The notes under the pieces: model-generated | Told to the model about the DNA's origin: nothing | Database searches by the model: none | Seen by the model: only the letters and a program-made list of their open reading frames with translations | Source of the DNA: Bacteroidota bacterium | Lineage (GTDB): Bacteria; Bacteroidota; Bacteroidia; B-17B0; Aurantibacillaceae | Reading direction: 5' to 3' | Assembly (NCBI GenBank): GCA_016185125.1 | Contig: JACPOC010000015.1 | Span: 79,884 to 143,883 of the forward strand | Length of the DNA stretch: 64,000 bases | Position numbers and translations under genes: made by a program | Shown: piece by piece, positions 53,194 through 62,302 of the stretch | How positions within the stretch are numbered: the stretch's first letter is position 1 | How the letters are laid out: every line of letters starts with the position of its first letter

Positions 53194-54411
53194 ATGGTAA
53201 TGAGCAAAGATGTTTTATTTTCTTTAACCAAAGGCGCATTTGCTCCACAGGAAGAGATGCTGGAAGTGGCACGTAAAAAAGGCAAACTTTTTATCGGCAT
53301 TCCAAAAGAAATCGCTTTTCAGGAAAACCGTGTTGCTCTTGTGCCGGATGCAGTGGCTTTGCTCGTAAACAACGGACATAAAGTGGTGATAGAAGCAGGG
53401 GCGGGCAAAGCGGCAAACTTTGACGATACCGATTATAGTGAAGCAGGAGCAGAGGTTGTTTATTCGGCTTCAGATGTTTATAAAGCAGATTGCATTTTTA
53501 AAATTGCGCCGCCAACTATTGAAGAGATAGAATTGATGCAGCCAAAGCAAACGTTGTTTAGTGCTTTACAGTTAACGGTTCAGCCACAGGATTTTTTAAA
53601 AAAGCTTATCTCAAAAAAATTAAATTGTGTAGCCTTCGATCTTATTATTGATGAAGCAGGAATTTTTCCGGTAATAAGAGCTATGGGAGAAATTGCAGGC
53701 GGAGCAAGTATTTTAATTGCCGCTGAATTATTAAGCAATGTAAATAACGGAGTAGGTTCTATTTTAGGTGGAATCAGCGGAATATCTCCAACAGAAGTTA
53801 TTATTATTGGTGCAGGAACGGTGGGTGAATTTGCAGCTCGTGCCGCCATTGGCTTAGGGGCAACTGTTAAAGTGTTTGATAATTCAACTTCGCGCTTAAG
53901 AAGATTGCAAAATCAATTGGGAGCAAGAGTATTTACTTCGGTAATTGTGCCCAAGGTTCTTGAAAAACATTTAAAATCCGCCGACGTGGCAATAGGAGCC
54001 ATGCGCGCCACTAAAGGCCGCACTCCCTGTATTGTTTCTGAAAGTATGGTAAGTGAAATGAAAACGGGAAGTGTTATTATTGATGTAAGTATCGATCAGG
54101 GAGGAATTTTTGAAACCTCGCAGGTTACTAACCATACCAAACCTGTTTTTAGAAAGCACGGTGTTATTCACTATTGCGTGCCAAATATTAATAGCCGCGT
54201 GGCAAGAACAGCCTCTTATGCATTGAGCAATATATTTTCGCAGATTATTATTAACATGGGTGATGAGGGAGGGTTTGACAGCATAGTAAGAAAAGATCCC
54301 GGGTTAAGAAACGGCGTTTATATTTATAATGGAATTTTAACCAATAAATATTTAGGCGAAGCATTTAATCTTCCTTTTAAAGATATTAATTTGTTGATGG
54401 CAGCAATTTAG
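53194..54411 (+). CDS. ald: Alanine dehydrogenase
   Basis: A 405-residue NAD-dependent enzyme of the alanine dehydrogenase/transhydrogenase family that converts alanine to pyruvate and ammonia. Blocks: IGIPKEIAFQENRVALVPDA, the Rossmann motif GAGTVGEFAARAAIGLGA, and IIDVSIDQGGIFETS. About 30 extra N-terminal residues precede the usual start, as is common in Bacteroidota. Saccharopine dehydrogenase-like or PntA alternatives are less likely because the C-terminal half is dehydrogenase-like and no pntB is adjacent. Confidence 0.9.
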   Translation: MVMSKDVLFSLTKGAFAPQEEMLEVARKKGKLFIGIPKEIAFQENRVALVPDAVALLVNNGHKVVIEAGAGKAANFDDTDYSEAGAEVVYSASDVYKADCIFKIAPPTIEEIELMQPKQTLFSALQLTVQPQDFLKKLISKKLNCVAFDLIIDEAGIFPVIRAMGEIAGGASILIAAELLSNVNNGVGSILGGISGISPTEVIIIGAGTVGEFAARAAIGLGATVKVFDNSTSRLRRLQNQLGARVFTSVIVPKVLEKHLKSADVAIGAMRATKGRTPCIVSESMVSEMKTGSVIIDVSIDQGGIFETSQVTNHTKPVFRKHGVIHYCVPNINSRVARTASYALSNIFSQIIINMGDEGGFDSIVRKDPGLRNGVYIYNGILTNKYLGEAFNLPFKDINLLMAAI

Positions 54412-54419
54412 TTTTCAAT

Positions 54420-55523
54420 TTAAAAATAAAAAAACCCGTTGAAATTAAATTTATAAAGCATTACTTCGTGCGACCATAATGCACCAACAAAAGTATCTTT
54501 AGAAAGATAGGGAAGATCAAACTCCTTAGCTGTTTGCTTTACAATTTCAGATATCTTGTTATAGTGCACGTGGCAGATAGTTGGAAATAAATGATGTTCC
54601 ACCTGATAATTTAAACCGCCCACCATCCATGAAAATAAACTGTCGTTGGTAGCAAAATTCATGGTTGTTCTCATTTGATGTACAGCCCAATCGTTCTCTA
54701 AATTACCTTCCGCGGTAGGTAAAGGAAATTCGGTTTCGTTGGCAACGTGCGCCGGTTGAAAAATTGCTGCTAATACAAATCCCGCTATGTAATTCAATAT
54801 TAAATATCCAACTAACCAGTTTAAGAAAGTCATTTCTTTAATCAGAAAATAAGGAAGCAACATAAATGCGAAATACAGAACTTTTGTAAGAATAATAATT
54901 GAAACTTCTTTTTTATAAGTAGTATTCAAGCCTTTTAATAAACCTTGTTTTTCGTAACGCTTAATTTGTTTAAAATCTTTGGTGGTCGACCACATTAAGG
55001 TCATCATCCCATAAAAAAACCAAGCGTAAATAAATTGTAATCGGTGTACCCATTTTCTATGAGCATGTGGTTCAAATCTCATAAATCCAGGAGGGGTAAT
55101 GTCTTCATCGTGGTTGTGAACGTTAGTGTAGGTATGATGAATAACGTTATGTTGAATTCTCCAGTTAATAGAATGTCCGCCTAATAAATTAGTAGTAAAA
55201 CATAATATATTATTAAGAGTTTTATTTTTGCTGTAGCTTCCGTGATTGGCATCGTGCATAACGCAAAGGCCAACACCGGCCATTGCAAAGCCCATTAAGG
55301 ATGCAAGCAAAAGCCAAATGAATTTACTTTCAAAAATATTTAAGCAGATTAAGATGAAGGGGCCGAAGTAAGCACCCAGCATAAAAACTGTTTTAAAATA
55401 CATTTGAAAGTTTCCGGTTTTTGAAAGATTGTTCTCTTTAAAGTAATTATCTACCCGCTTTTTTAATTCAGAATAAAACTGACGGTTAGAGTTATTAAAT
55501 TTAATCATTACTTTATTATCCAT
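54420..55523 (-). CDS. Membrane fatty acid desaturase
   Basis: A 367-residue di-iron desaturase with four to five membrane helices and three His boxes: HDANHGS, HNVIHHTY with NHDED nearby, and QVEHHLFP. The QxxHH third box places it with front-end or linoleoyl-CoA-type desaturases that use acyl lipids or CoA esters; the product sets membrane fluidity. It has a full promoter on the minus strand (55576-55605) and a ~50-base leader. No fused cytochrome b5 domain is seen. Monocistronic; convergent with alanine dehydrogenase. Confidence 0.9.
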   Translation of the reverse strand: MDNKVMIKFNNSNRQFYSELKKRVDNYFKENNLSKTGNFQMYFKTVFMLGAYFGPFILICLNIFESKFIWLLLASLMGFAMAGVGLCVMHDANHGSYSKNKTLNNILCFTTNLLGGHSINWRIQHNVIHHTYTNVHNHDEDITPPGFMRFEPHAHRKWVHRLQFIYAWFFYGMMTLMWSTTKDFKQIKRYEKQGLLKGLNTTYKKEVSIIILTKVLYFAFMLLPYFLIKEMTFLNWLVGYLILNYIAGFVLAAIFQPAHVANETEFPLPTAEGNLENDWAVHQMRTTMNFATNDSLFSWMVGGLNYQVEHHLFPTICHVHYNKISEIVKQTAKEFDLPYLSKDTFVGALWSHEVMLYKFNFNGFFYF

Positions 55524-55575
55524 ATTAAATTTTAATTTTATATTTTTAATTTGTGAATAGAAATATTTCGATATG

Positions 55576-55605
55576 CAAAGATACTTTTTTTTGTGCCAAA
55601 ATCAA
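55576..55605 (-). promoter_or_regulatory. Promoter of the desaturase gene
   Basis: Minus strand TTG (55605-55603), 19 bases, TATCTTTG (55583-55576): full consensus. Confidence 0.75.
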
Positions 55606-55756
55606 GTGTAGAATATGCAGTTTTAACAAAGTAATGTTTAATATCACACTTTTTGTGAGAAGAGTTGTAATAAAAAATGGTGGACGTGAATTTTGTTAAC
55701 GTATTCGTAAAAATGTTAAATTATAAGGCCCGTTTTTTTTTAACAATTTTTTAAAT

Positions 55757-57868
55757 TTAAATTGTTAAATAGCGTTTCCTTAAAAACCATTCTAAACTCA
55801 GCAATATCAAAATACCAAACAAAATCCATTTTAAATCAAGAATAGAAGTGGTTAAATTAGTAGAGTAGGTAATAGGTTTAATCAATTGATTTTTTGCAAT
55901 TTCTTCCGAAAGTTTATTTAATTGCTTGGGATAAAATAATTTTCCGCCTGTGCGATAAGACAATTGAAAAAGAAGTTGATGATTGGCAATAGTGTTTATT
56001 TTTTCAGCCATAATTTCTTTTACCAGAATGCTGCCATTTTTTACGTATAATTCTGAACCAATTTTTACTTTCGCTTCATATTTGTATTCGCCCGGAGCTA
56101 AAAACCCAAGATTTAATTTATAAGCGTTTGAAGTTTTACTAAAGGTGTAATTAAATTGTTTTTTATTTGAATTTGTTAAAGTTAATTGCACATCGGCATC
56201 GTTAACCAATTCATAGGCTTTATTATAAACCTCCGCGCCTAACTCAAGCATTTCGTTTTCGTTTACAATTTTTGGAGAAGTTATTCTGAAAAAACTTTTA
56301 TCGCTTTTTACTGTAAGGTATTGAATGATCTTGCTCAGAAGTTCATTAAATAAATTATTGTTTTTGTGTTCGTAAAAGTCGCGCATTTTCCATCTCCACA
56401 TGCCATCACCAACAAACACCGACGATTTTAAACCATTCGTTTCCGTAAAAATTAAAATTGGGTTATCGGTTTCTACAGTACCAATTTTTTGATTAATAAT
56501 AGAGTTAGCGCCATTGCTGAGTGAATAATTTCCGAAAAAAGTTTTAAGCGCGGGCAAATCTTTAATAAATTTTTTAAGTTCATCGCTAATGGTGAACAAT
56601 CCAAATGAATTATTAAAAGAGGCTTCGGCATCGTTTTGTTTATTAAAGGAAGAGGCAATTTTAATGCCGGGTAAATTTTCGGCCGATGCAGGATTTACAA
56701 GCCAAACCGGAATTAAATTTGTTTTGCATTCGTTTGCCAACTGAGTATTGGAGGCAGAATAACCATGCAGTATTACTAAACTGTATTGTTTTAATGGCTT
56801 CTTAAAATCACCTATAAGAGAGTAATCTACTTCATAATTTCCGTTTGTTAACAAGGCTTCTTTAATGGCAGAAACATCGGGATGCGGATAATTAGCCAAT
56901 ATTAAAATTTTTGAACGATTATCAATTACTTCCACCACAAATGATTGATAATTATTAGAAATATTTTTTTCTCCCTCCAGTGCATTTATATTTACCGCAT
57001 AGCGCTGCACTCCCGGAAAATCGGCATTCAGTGTAAAAGTTACAGTCGATAAAAAATTATCAGAATTAATACTTATTTTTTGCGAAAGTTTTTTACCTCT
57101 CGCATCAGTTAAACTAACGGTTACCTCTTTGCCTTTATATTTTTTTGCATTGATAATTACTTCGGCGGGAAAAGCATTTCCGGAATAAGCAAATTGATTG
57201 TGATTTATTTTCTGAACAGAAATATCCTGAAGTTCATTGGTATCGCCCAAAGCAATAGTGTAAATGGGAAAATTCAATTTTTCGGTGTTGTAAAGCGGAT
57301 TGGAGCCTTTATTATAAATACCATCACTTACTATAATAAGAGCGCCAACATTTTGATTACTGTAATTATTTTCCACTTCCCCAATAAGATTGTCAATGTC
57401 CGTTTCTTTATCCCTGAAATCGGGTTTCGCATCACCCGTAATAGTTTGCGCTCCAAATAAAATGGTTTTTAAAGTATAGTTTTTATTGATGTTATTTTTT
57501 ACATCGTCAAGGTTTTTAATAAACTCCTTTCTGATAAAATTACTGTCTTGTGCCGCAACAATAGATTGAGAATTATCAATTGCCAATAGAATAGTGGGGG
57601 TTTGTGTTTCGTTTTTTAACTGTTTTATAAAAATGTTCAGCAATAAAAAAGCAATAAGCGTGCAACTCAGAAAACGCAAACCTGTAAGAATAATTAAAAT
57701 GTTATTCGAAACATCTGTGTTTCTTTTATTTTTAAAATAAAGAAAGCCCGAAAAAATGGCTCCGCATGCCAGGCAAATAATTACATAATACCAGGGACAA
57801 TTAAATATGAGTTTAGAAAACAATTTATTATGGAAAAATTCTACTGTTAAGTAAGCATTCCGCCGCAA
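55757..57868 (-). CDS. BatA/VWA-like membrane protein
   Basis: A 703-residue protein with two N-terminal membrane helices (residues ~25-42, YVIICLACGAIFSGFLYF, and ~60-85, ILTGLRFLSCTLIAFLLLN), a large periplasmic VWA-like domain with the MIDAS-type motif LAIDNSQSI, beta-rich segments, and a C-terminal membrane helix (SILDLKWILFGILILLSLEWF). The layout resembles the Bacteroidota BatA/uncharacterised VWA membrane proteins. The start overlaps the fabG stop by 22 bases; a TTG at 57823 could be the real start. Function unknown. Confidence 0.75.
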   Translation of the reverse strand: MRRNAYLTVEFFHNKLFSKLIFNCPWYYVIICLACGAIFSGFLYFKNKRNTDVSNNILIILTGLRFLSCTLIAFLLLNIFIKQLKNETQTPTILLAIDNSQSIVAAQDSNFIRKEFIKNLDDVKNNINKNYTLKTILFGAQTITGDAKPDFRDKETDIDNLIGEVENNYSNQNVGALIIVSDGIYNKGSNPLYNTEKLNFPIYTIALGDTNELQDISVQKINHNQFAYSGNAFPAEVIINAKKYKGKEVTVSLTDARGKKLSQKISINSDNFLSTVTFTLNADFPGVQRYAVNINALEGEKNISNNYQSFVVEVIDNRSKILILANYPHPDVSAIKEALLTNGNYEVDYSLIGDFKKPLKQYSLVILHGYSASNTQLANECKTNLIPVWLVNPASAENLPGIKIASSFNKQNDAEASFNNSFGLFTISDELKKFIKDLPALKTFFGNYSLSNGANSIINQKIGTVETDNPILIFTETNGLKSSVFVGDGMWRWKMRDFYEHKNNNLFNELLSKIIQYLTVKSDKSFFRITSPKIVNENEMLELGAEVYNKAYELVNDADVQLTLTNSNKKQFNYTFSKTSNAYKLNLGFLAPGEYKYEAKVKIGSELYVKNGSILVKEIMAEKINTIANHQLLFQLSYRTGGKLFYPKQLNKLSEEIAKNQLIKPITYSTNLTTSILDLKWILFGILILLSLEWFLRKRYLTI

Positions 57869-58593
57869 ACATTAACGCATTGGCCCGTGATATAGGCACT
57901 CATATCGCTTGCTAAAAACAGGGCGAGATTAGCCACATCATCTGAATTTCCGCCGCGCTTTAAGGGAATAGAATCGCGCCATTGCTGAACCACCTTTTCA
58001 TCCAGTTTACCGGTCATTTCCGTTTCAATAAAGCCCGGAGCAATGGCGTTGCAACGGATGTTTCGCGAGCCTAATTCAAGCGCAATAGATTTACTGAAGC
58101 CGATAATGCCGGCTTTTGATGCCGCATAATTACTTTGTCCGGCATTTCCTTTAACCCCAACAACCGAACTCATATTGATAATGGAGCCTTTTTTGGCCTT
58201 TAACATAGGGCGTTGCACAGCCTTAGTAAGGTTAAAAACAGATTTAAGATTAGCGTTCATTACTTCATCCCATTGCTGTTCGCTCATGCGCATTAATAAA
58301 GTATCGCGCGTAATGCCCGCATTATTTACCAAAATATCTATGGTGCCAAATTCGTTTACAACACTCGTTACCAATTCATCGGAAGCTTTAAAATCACCCG
58401 CATCGCTTTTATAACCTTTGGCTTTAACACCAAATTGGGCTAATTCCATTTCCAGATCTTTGGCTTTTTCCTCCGAGCTTAAGTAAGTAAAAGCAATATT
58501 GGCTCCGTTTTTTGCAAATGCCAAGGCAATTCCCTTTCCTATACCTCTCGAGGCCCCCGTGATTAATGCTACCTTATTTTTAAGTAATTCCAT
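57847..58593 (-). CDS. fabG: 3-oxoacyl-[acyl-carrier-protein] reductase
   Basis: A 248-residue short-chain dehydrogenase that reduces 3-oxoacyl-ACP with NADPH in fatty acid synthesis. Motifs: TGASRGIGKGIA (cofactor), NNAGITRD, the catalytic Ser in INMSSVVG, YAASKAG with Tyr and Lys, and the C-terminal ITGQCVNVCGGM. Length is standard. A perfect TATCTTTG element (58617-58610 on the minus strand) lies 16 bases upstream of the ATG. The downstream VWA-like gene overlaps its stop, so the two are cotranscribed. Confidence 0.95.
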   Translation of the reverse strand: MELLKNKVALITGASRGIGKGIALAFAKNGANIAFTYLSSEEKAKDLEMELAQFGVKAKGYKSDAGDFKASDELVTSVVNEFGTIDILVNNAGITRDTLLMRMSEQQWDEVMNANLKSVFNLTKAVQRPMLKAKKGSIINMSSVVGVKGNAGQSNYAASKAGIIGFSKSIALELGSRNIRCNAIAPGFIETEMTGKLDEKVVQQWRDSIPLKRGGNSDDVANLALFLASDMSAYITGQCVNVCGGMLT

Positions 58594-58609
58594 AGTTATT
58601 GTTAAATTT

Positions 58610-58629
58610 CAAAGATAATACTTATCTTT
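58610..58629 (-). promoter_or_regulatory. fabG -7 element inside an inverted repeat
   Basis: TATCTTTG on the minus strand (58617-58610). The -7 element is embedded in a perfect inverted repeat AAAGATAA-tac-TTATCTTT (58611-58629), so it could be an operator as well. Confidence 0.6.
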
Positions 58630-58691
58630 TTGATTTAAATAACCTTGATTTTAACATATTTTAAAATTTGGCACAGTAGTTGTATAAATTT

Positions 58692-58721
58692 TTGTTAAAT
58701 TGAATAAAACGTTTATTTTTA
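58692..58721 (+). promoter_or_regulatory. Promoter of the first giant secreted protein
   Basis: TTG (58692-58694), 19 bases, TATTTTTA (58714-58721; 7 of 8 of the -7 consensus), 23 bases before ATG 58745. Confidence 0.5.
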
Positions 58722-58744
58722 CAACCTTAAATTAATAATAAAGT

Positions 58745-61700
58745 ATGAAATCATTAAAAAATTGTTCCTTCTTATTGTTTTTCGCTTGTCTCACTAGCTT
58801 TAGCAGCTATGCACAAGATAGTAAAATCAGTCATTTTAATACTCCTGTTTTTGGAAATTATATATTTTCCGCAGATTCCGTTGCCGGTTTTGATGAAGAA
58901 GCCGCTAAAGTGGCCGGCTTAGGCGAAGGGCTTGTTGGTCAGGAATTTAAGGTGTACATGTTTTATAAAAAAAGAAACTTTGTAAACGCTAAATATTATA
59001 TTAAGCCTTCGTTACCTGTTGTTAATCAGCGAGTTAGCGTTGTTGCTCCAGCTTGTACTAACGAAGATTTTGAAGGATCAACTCCAGGAAATATTACCAC
59101 TCAAAATCAATTAAGCGGTTGGAGCGTTACTTCAGGATTAAATCAAAATGCCGGAAGTTCTTGTAATTTAGGAAACCTTGTTAATGGGCCCAACCAATCG
59201 GCAGTGGTTTTTTGTAACCCAAATACCGGTTTTATAGATCCGATAATTGGAGGTTGTTACCCTATTTATTCAGTTTTTGGTACCAATTCAAACAGTGGCA
59301 ACAGCGTTTCTTCTAATAGTTTATTGCCTCCAATGAAAGGTAATAATGTAATCCGTATCAATAACGACTTAGCGGATTACAGCGCAGAGCAGTTATCTAA
59401 AACCTTTGCTGTAACTGCCAATAACGCTTTGTTTCAATTTGCTTTTATATCAGTTTTTTCTCCTAACCACGTTTGTTGTGATGCCGGTGGATTACAAATT
59501 AATTTAACCAATGCCTCTACTAACTCTACCATTCCTTGTCCGAGTTATTCTATTTCTGCTCCGGGCAGTCAATGTACAAGTACAAATCCTGTTGGATTTT
59601 TCATAGGTGGAGGTTCTTGTCCTACTAATTTTAATGGAAATAACTCAAATATTTTTAGTAAATGGAGTTTTAATTCGATGGATTTAAGCGCTTACATCGG
59701 GCAGAATATAACTATTGATATTATTGCAGTAGATTGTGTTTACGGCGGACATTTTGGATATGTTTATTTCGACGCTCAGTGTTCACCTATGACTATTATA
59801 GGCAACGGCAGTTCGTTCCCTGCGGGCTCTACTAACATTAATGTGCCTACTTGCGGAGCTTCAGGAGCTACTTTAACAGCTCCAACCGGCCTGGGACCTT
59901 ATACTTGGACCTCTAACCAAATTTCAATACCTGCTGGTTATGCCTCCCCTTCGTATTCCAATCAAACGTTAGTAACCAATCAATCCGGTACTTTATCATT
60001 ATCCATGTATCCTGCAGGATCTTGCCAACCTATTACAAAAGTTATTACCGTAACTATTACACCTGCCCCAATTGTGGTGGCAAGTGCAACTCAAGCTGGT
60101 TGCACAAATACTTTATCCGCGGCCTCGGTTACTACAGCCGGTTCGGCCTCGGTAAGTCCTATTATTTCGTGGAGTCCGCAGCCTGGAACCCTTAATTCTT
60201 CCTCTACCACTGCAACCGGTTTAGCTGTAGGTGTTACTACTATTACAGTTTTTGATAATATCGGTTGTCAAACACAAGCAACTGTAAATATTTTAGCTAC
60301 TCCGCCACCTGTAACATTTGCGGTAAACAACGTTACCGGTTCAAGCAGTATTACCTGTTTAACGCCAACTATTAATTTAACCGCAACAAGCGGATATACC
60401 TATGGCACAATTAGTTACAATTGGGCAAGCACGGGCTTTACGGCCACCGGCAATAGTGTTGATTTAACCCAAGCCGGAAATTATAATGTGTGCGGAATTG
60501 ATGCGGCAAGCACTTGTTCTACGTGTCAAACCTTTACAATAGGTCAAAATACAACACCGCCTACTTCATCCGTTAACCCTAGTACCCAAATTATTAATTG
60601 CGCAAGTGGTGGTGTGGCCACCTTCACCGGCACCGCACTTTCTCCAACAGTTAACGTTGGCCACGAATGGTATGCGCCGGGTAACCCTCCGCCTAATGGG
60701 CCTGTATCTTTTGCCTCCGCGGGAGTAACTTCATTGTATAGTTCAGCAGGAGTAGTAGGTACTTTTACCTATATTGTAAGAAATTTTACCAATGGATGTA
60801 TCATCACAAAAACGGTGAGTGTAACTTCCACTTCCGGCTTTCCTACCTTTCAAACCTCCAGTAGCACTAATTATTCGGTAGGATGTTCACCCTTAAATCA
60901 AACAACTTTGTGTATTGTAAATGCGCAATCTACCAATAGTACTTCGGTGCAGTATGCTTTTTTACCGCCTGCTTCTACGGCAACTCTTCCCTTACCTTCA
61001 GGCGCTTTTGGATTGCAGTCGTGTACTATTACCGGCACCAATTGCAATGGCGTACCTGTAACCTTAAGTTCGAACGCATCCGTTAATTCGGGCACTGTTA
61101 ATGGTGGTTTAGCCCAAATAATACAATGGGTAGGACCTTCTCCTCAAGGCACCCTTGTAACGGGCGCGGCTCAGTATAGTGCTAATGTTCCCGGAGATTA
61201 TTCTCTAACGGTTAAGGATTCTTATAATGGATGCGTTACCACTGCTACCATTAATATTAAAGATTTAACCCAACCGCCAATTCTTGCCACGCCAAATGCA
61301 AGTGTGCAAACAGGCTGTGGAGATTTAGCGAACTTATCTGTTTCACTTTCTCAGACACTTGCTGTTTGGTCCTTGTATTTTAATGAATATCCTGCAGGTG
61401 CTACCTTTGTACCATCTTCAGCTATTCAGCCGGTAGGCTCACCAACATTTGCAGGCTCAACAGGCACTGTATTAGCCAATTTATCGGGCGATTACAAATA
61501 CATTGTAACAAATAAACTCACCGGTTGTAAAACCATTGGCTTTTTTACTGTGAGCGGTGGAAAAATAAACGCTGATTTAACTGCCGATCCATTAACAGGA
61601 TACGCTCCTTTATCGGTTAATTTTGTTAATAATTCTGCCACCAGCACCGGTGCTACCAGTAGTATCACTTCGGTTTGGAGTTTTGGAAACGGAACATCTT

Positions 61701-62107
61701 CGTTAACAACTAATCCTAACGTAAACACCAGTTATATTTCTCCCGGCACCTACACCGTAATGATGATTTCAACGCGTGGAGGTTGTTCTGATACTTCTTA
61801 CAAAGTTATTAAGGTAGAAATCCCTTCTAAGATGGAGGTTCCTAATGTGTTTACTCCAAATGGTGATGGAAGCAATGATGTGTTCTTCCTGAAAACCGCA
61901 AATCTTACTGAGATAACGGCTTTAATTTACGACCGTTGGGGAAATAAGGTGCATGAAGTAACCAGTTCTACCGGCAACATAGGCTGGGATGGAAATAATA
62001 CCAATGGTAAAGAGTGCGCTGCAGGAACCTACTTCTACATTATTAAAGCCACAGGAAAAGACTCAAAGGCATACGAACAAAAGGGAACAGTTAGTTTGTA
62101 CAGATAA
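58745..62107 (+). CDS. Giant secreted Ig-like/PKD protein with type B T9SS domain
   Basis: A 1120-residue protein: signal peptide (CSFLLFFACLTSFSSYA), a lectin-like N-terminal region (residues ~90-350, ACTNEDFEGSTPGNITTQNQ), many Ser/Thr/Asn-rich Ig-like or SprB-type repeats, one PKD-like domain (LTADPLTGYAPLSVNFVNNS), and a C-terminal type B sorting domain (VPNVFTPNGDGSNDVFFLK, ALIYDRWGNKVHEVT, GTYFYIIKAT). Probably a cell-surface adhesin or gliding-type protein. Its residues ~630-765 reappear in the next gene in almost identical DNA. Confidence 0.88.
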   Translation: MKSLKNCSFLLFFACLTSFSSYAQDSKISHFNTPVFGNYIFSADSVAGFDEEAAKVAGLGEGLVGQEFKVYMFYKKRNFVNAKYYIKPSLPVVNQRVSVVAPACTNEDFEGSTPGNITTQNQLSGWSVTSGLNQNAGSSCNLGNLVNGPNQSAVVFCNPNTGFIDPIIGGCYPIYSVFGTNSNSGNSVSSNSLLPPMKGNNVIRINNDLADYSAEQLSKTFAVTANNALFQFAFISVFSPNHVCCDAGGLQINLTNASTNSTIPCPSYSISAPGSQCTSTNPVGFFIGGGSCPTNFNGNNSNIFSKWSFNSMDLSAYIGQNITIDIIAVDCVYGGHFGYVYFDAQCSPMTIIGNGSSFPAGSTNINVPTCGASGATLTAPTGLGPYTWTSNQISIPAGYASPSYSNQTLVTNQSGTLSLSMYPAGSCQPITKVITVTITPAPIVVASATQAGCTNTLSAASVTTAGSASVSPIISWSPQPGTLNSSSTTATGLAVGVTTITVFDNIGCQTQATVNILATPPPVTFAVNNVTGSSSITCLTPTINLTATSGYTYGTISYNWASTGFTATGNSVDLTQAGNYNVCGIDAASTCSTCQTFTIGQNTTPPTSSVNPSTQIINCASGGVATFTGTALSPTVNVGHEWYAPGNPPPNGPVSFASAGVTSLYSSAGVVGTFTYIVRNFTNGCIITKTVSVTSTSGFPTFQTSSSTNYSVGCSPLNQTTLCIVNAQSTNSTSVQYAFLPPASTATLPLPSGAFGLQSCTITGTNCNGVPVTLSSNASVNSGTVNGGLAQIIQWVGPSPQGTLVTGAAQYSANVPGDYSLTVKDSYNGCVTTATINIKDLTQPPILATPNASVQTGCGDLANLSVSLSQTLAVWSLYFNEYPAGATFVPSSAIQPVGSPTFAGSTGTVLANLSGDYKYIVTNKLTGCKTIGFFTVSGGKINADLTADPLTGYAPLSVNFVNNSATSTGATSSITSVWSFGNGTSSLTTNPNVNTSYISPGTYTVMMISTRGGCSDTSYKVIKVEIPSKMEVPNVFTPNGDGSNDVFFLKTANLTEITALIYDRWGNKVHEVTSSTGNIGWDGNNTNGKECAAGTYFYIIKATGKDSKAYEQKGTVSLYR
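60635..61039 (+). repeat. Direct repeat, copy 1 (with 63596-64000)
   Basis: Matches the next gene at a constant offset of 2961 bases with no gaps. Patches are identical or nearly so (60635-60697; 60849-60875; 60881-61039 with one mismatch), separated by clearly diverged patches. Confidence 0.85.
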
Positions 62108-62125
62108 ATTTAAAAACTTTTTTAG

Positions 62126-62155
62126 AACCCCGATATTTTAATATCGGGGTTTTTG
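62126..62155 (+). terminator. Intrinsic terminator of the first giant protein
   Basis: Perfect stem AACCCCGATAT / ATATCGGGGTT followed by T, 18 bases past the stop. Confidence 0.92.
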
Positions 62156-62251
62156 TTTAACAAAATTTGGCACATTTGTTGATATTACAAATTGAATGTG
62201 TATCAAAGTAAAAGGCTGATAAAAGGAAACTGTAGGAAGGCTAATTTTCGT

Positions 62252-62259
62252 TATATTTG
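62252..62259 (+). promoter_or_regulatory. -7 element of the last gene
   Basis: TATATTTG, a perfect match to TAnnTTTG, 43 bases before the ATG at 62303; no TTG at the usual distance. Confidence 0.55.
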
Positions 62260-62302
62260 TTAGGGGAGTCTGTTTATTTGGAAAATTGGATTAAAAAATA
62301 AA

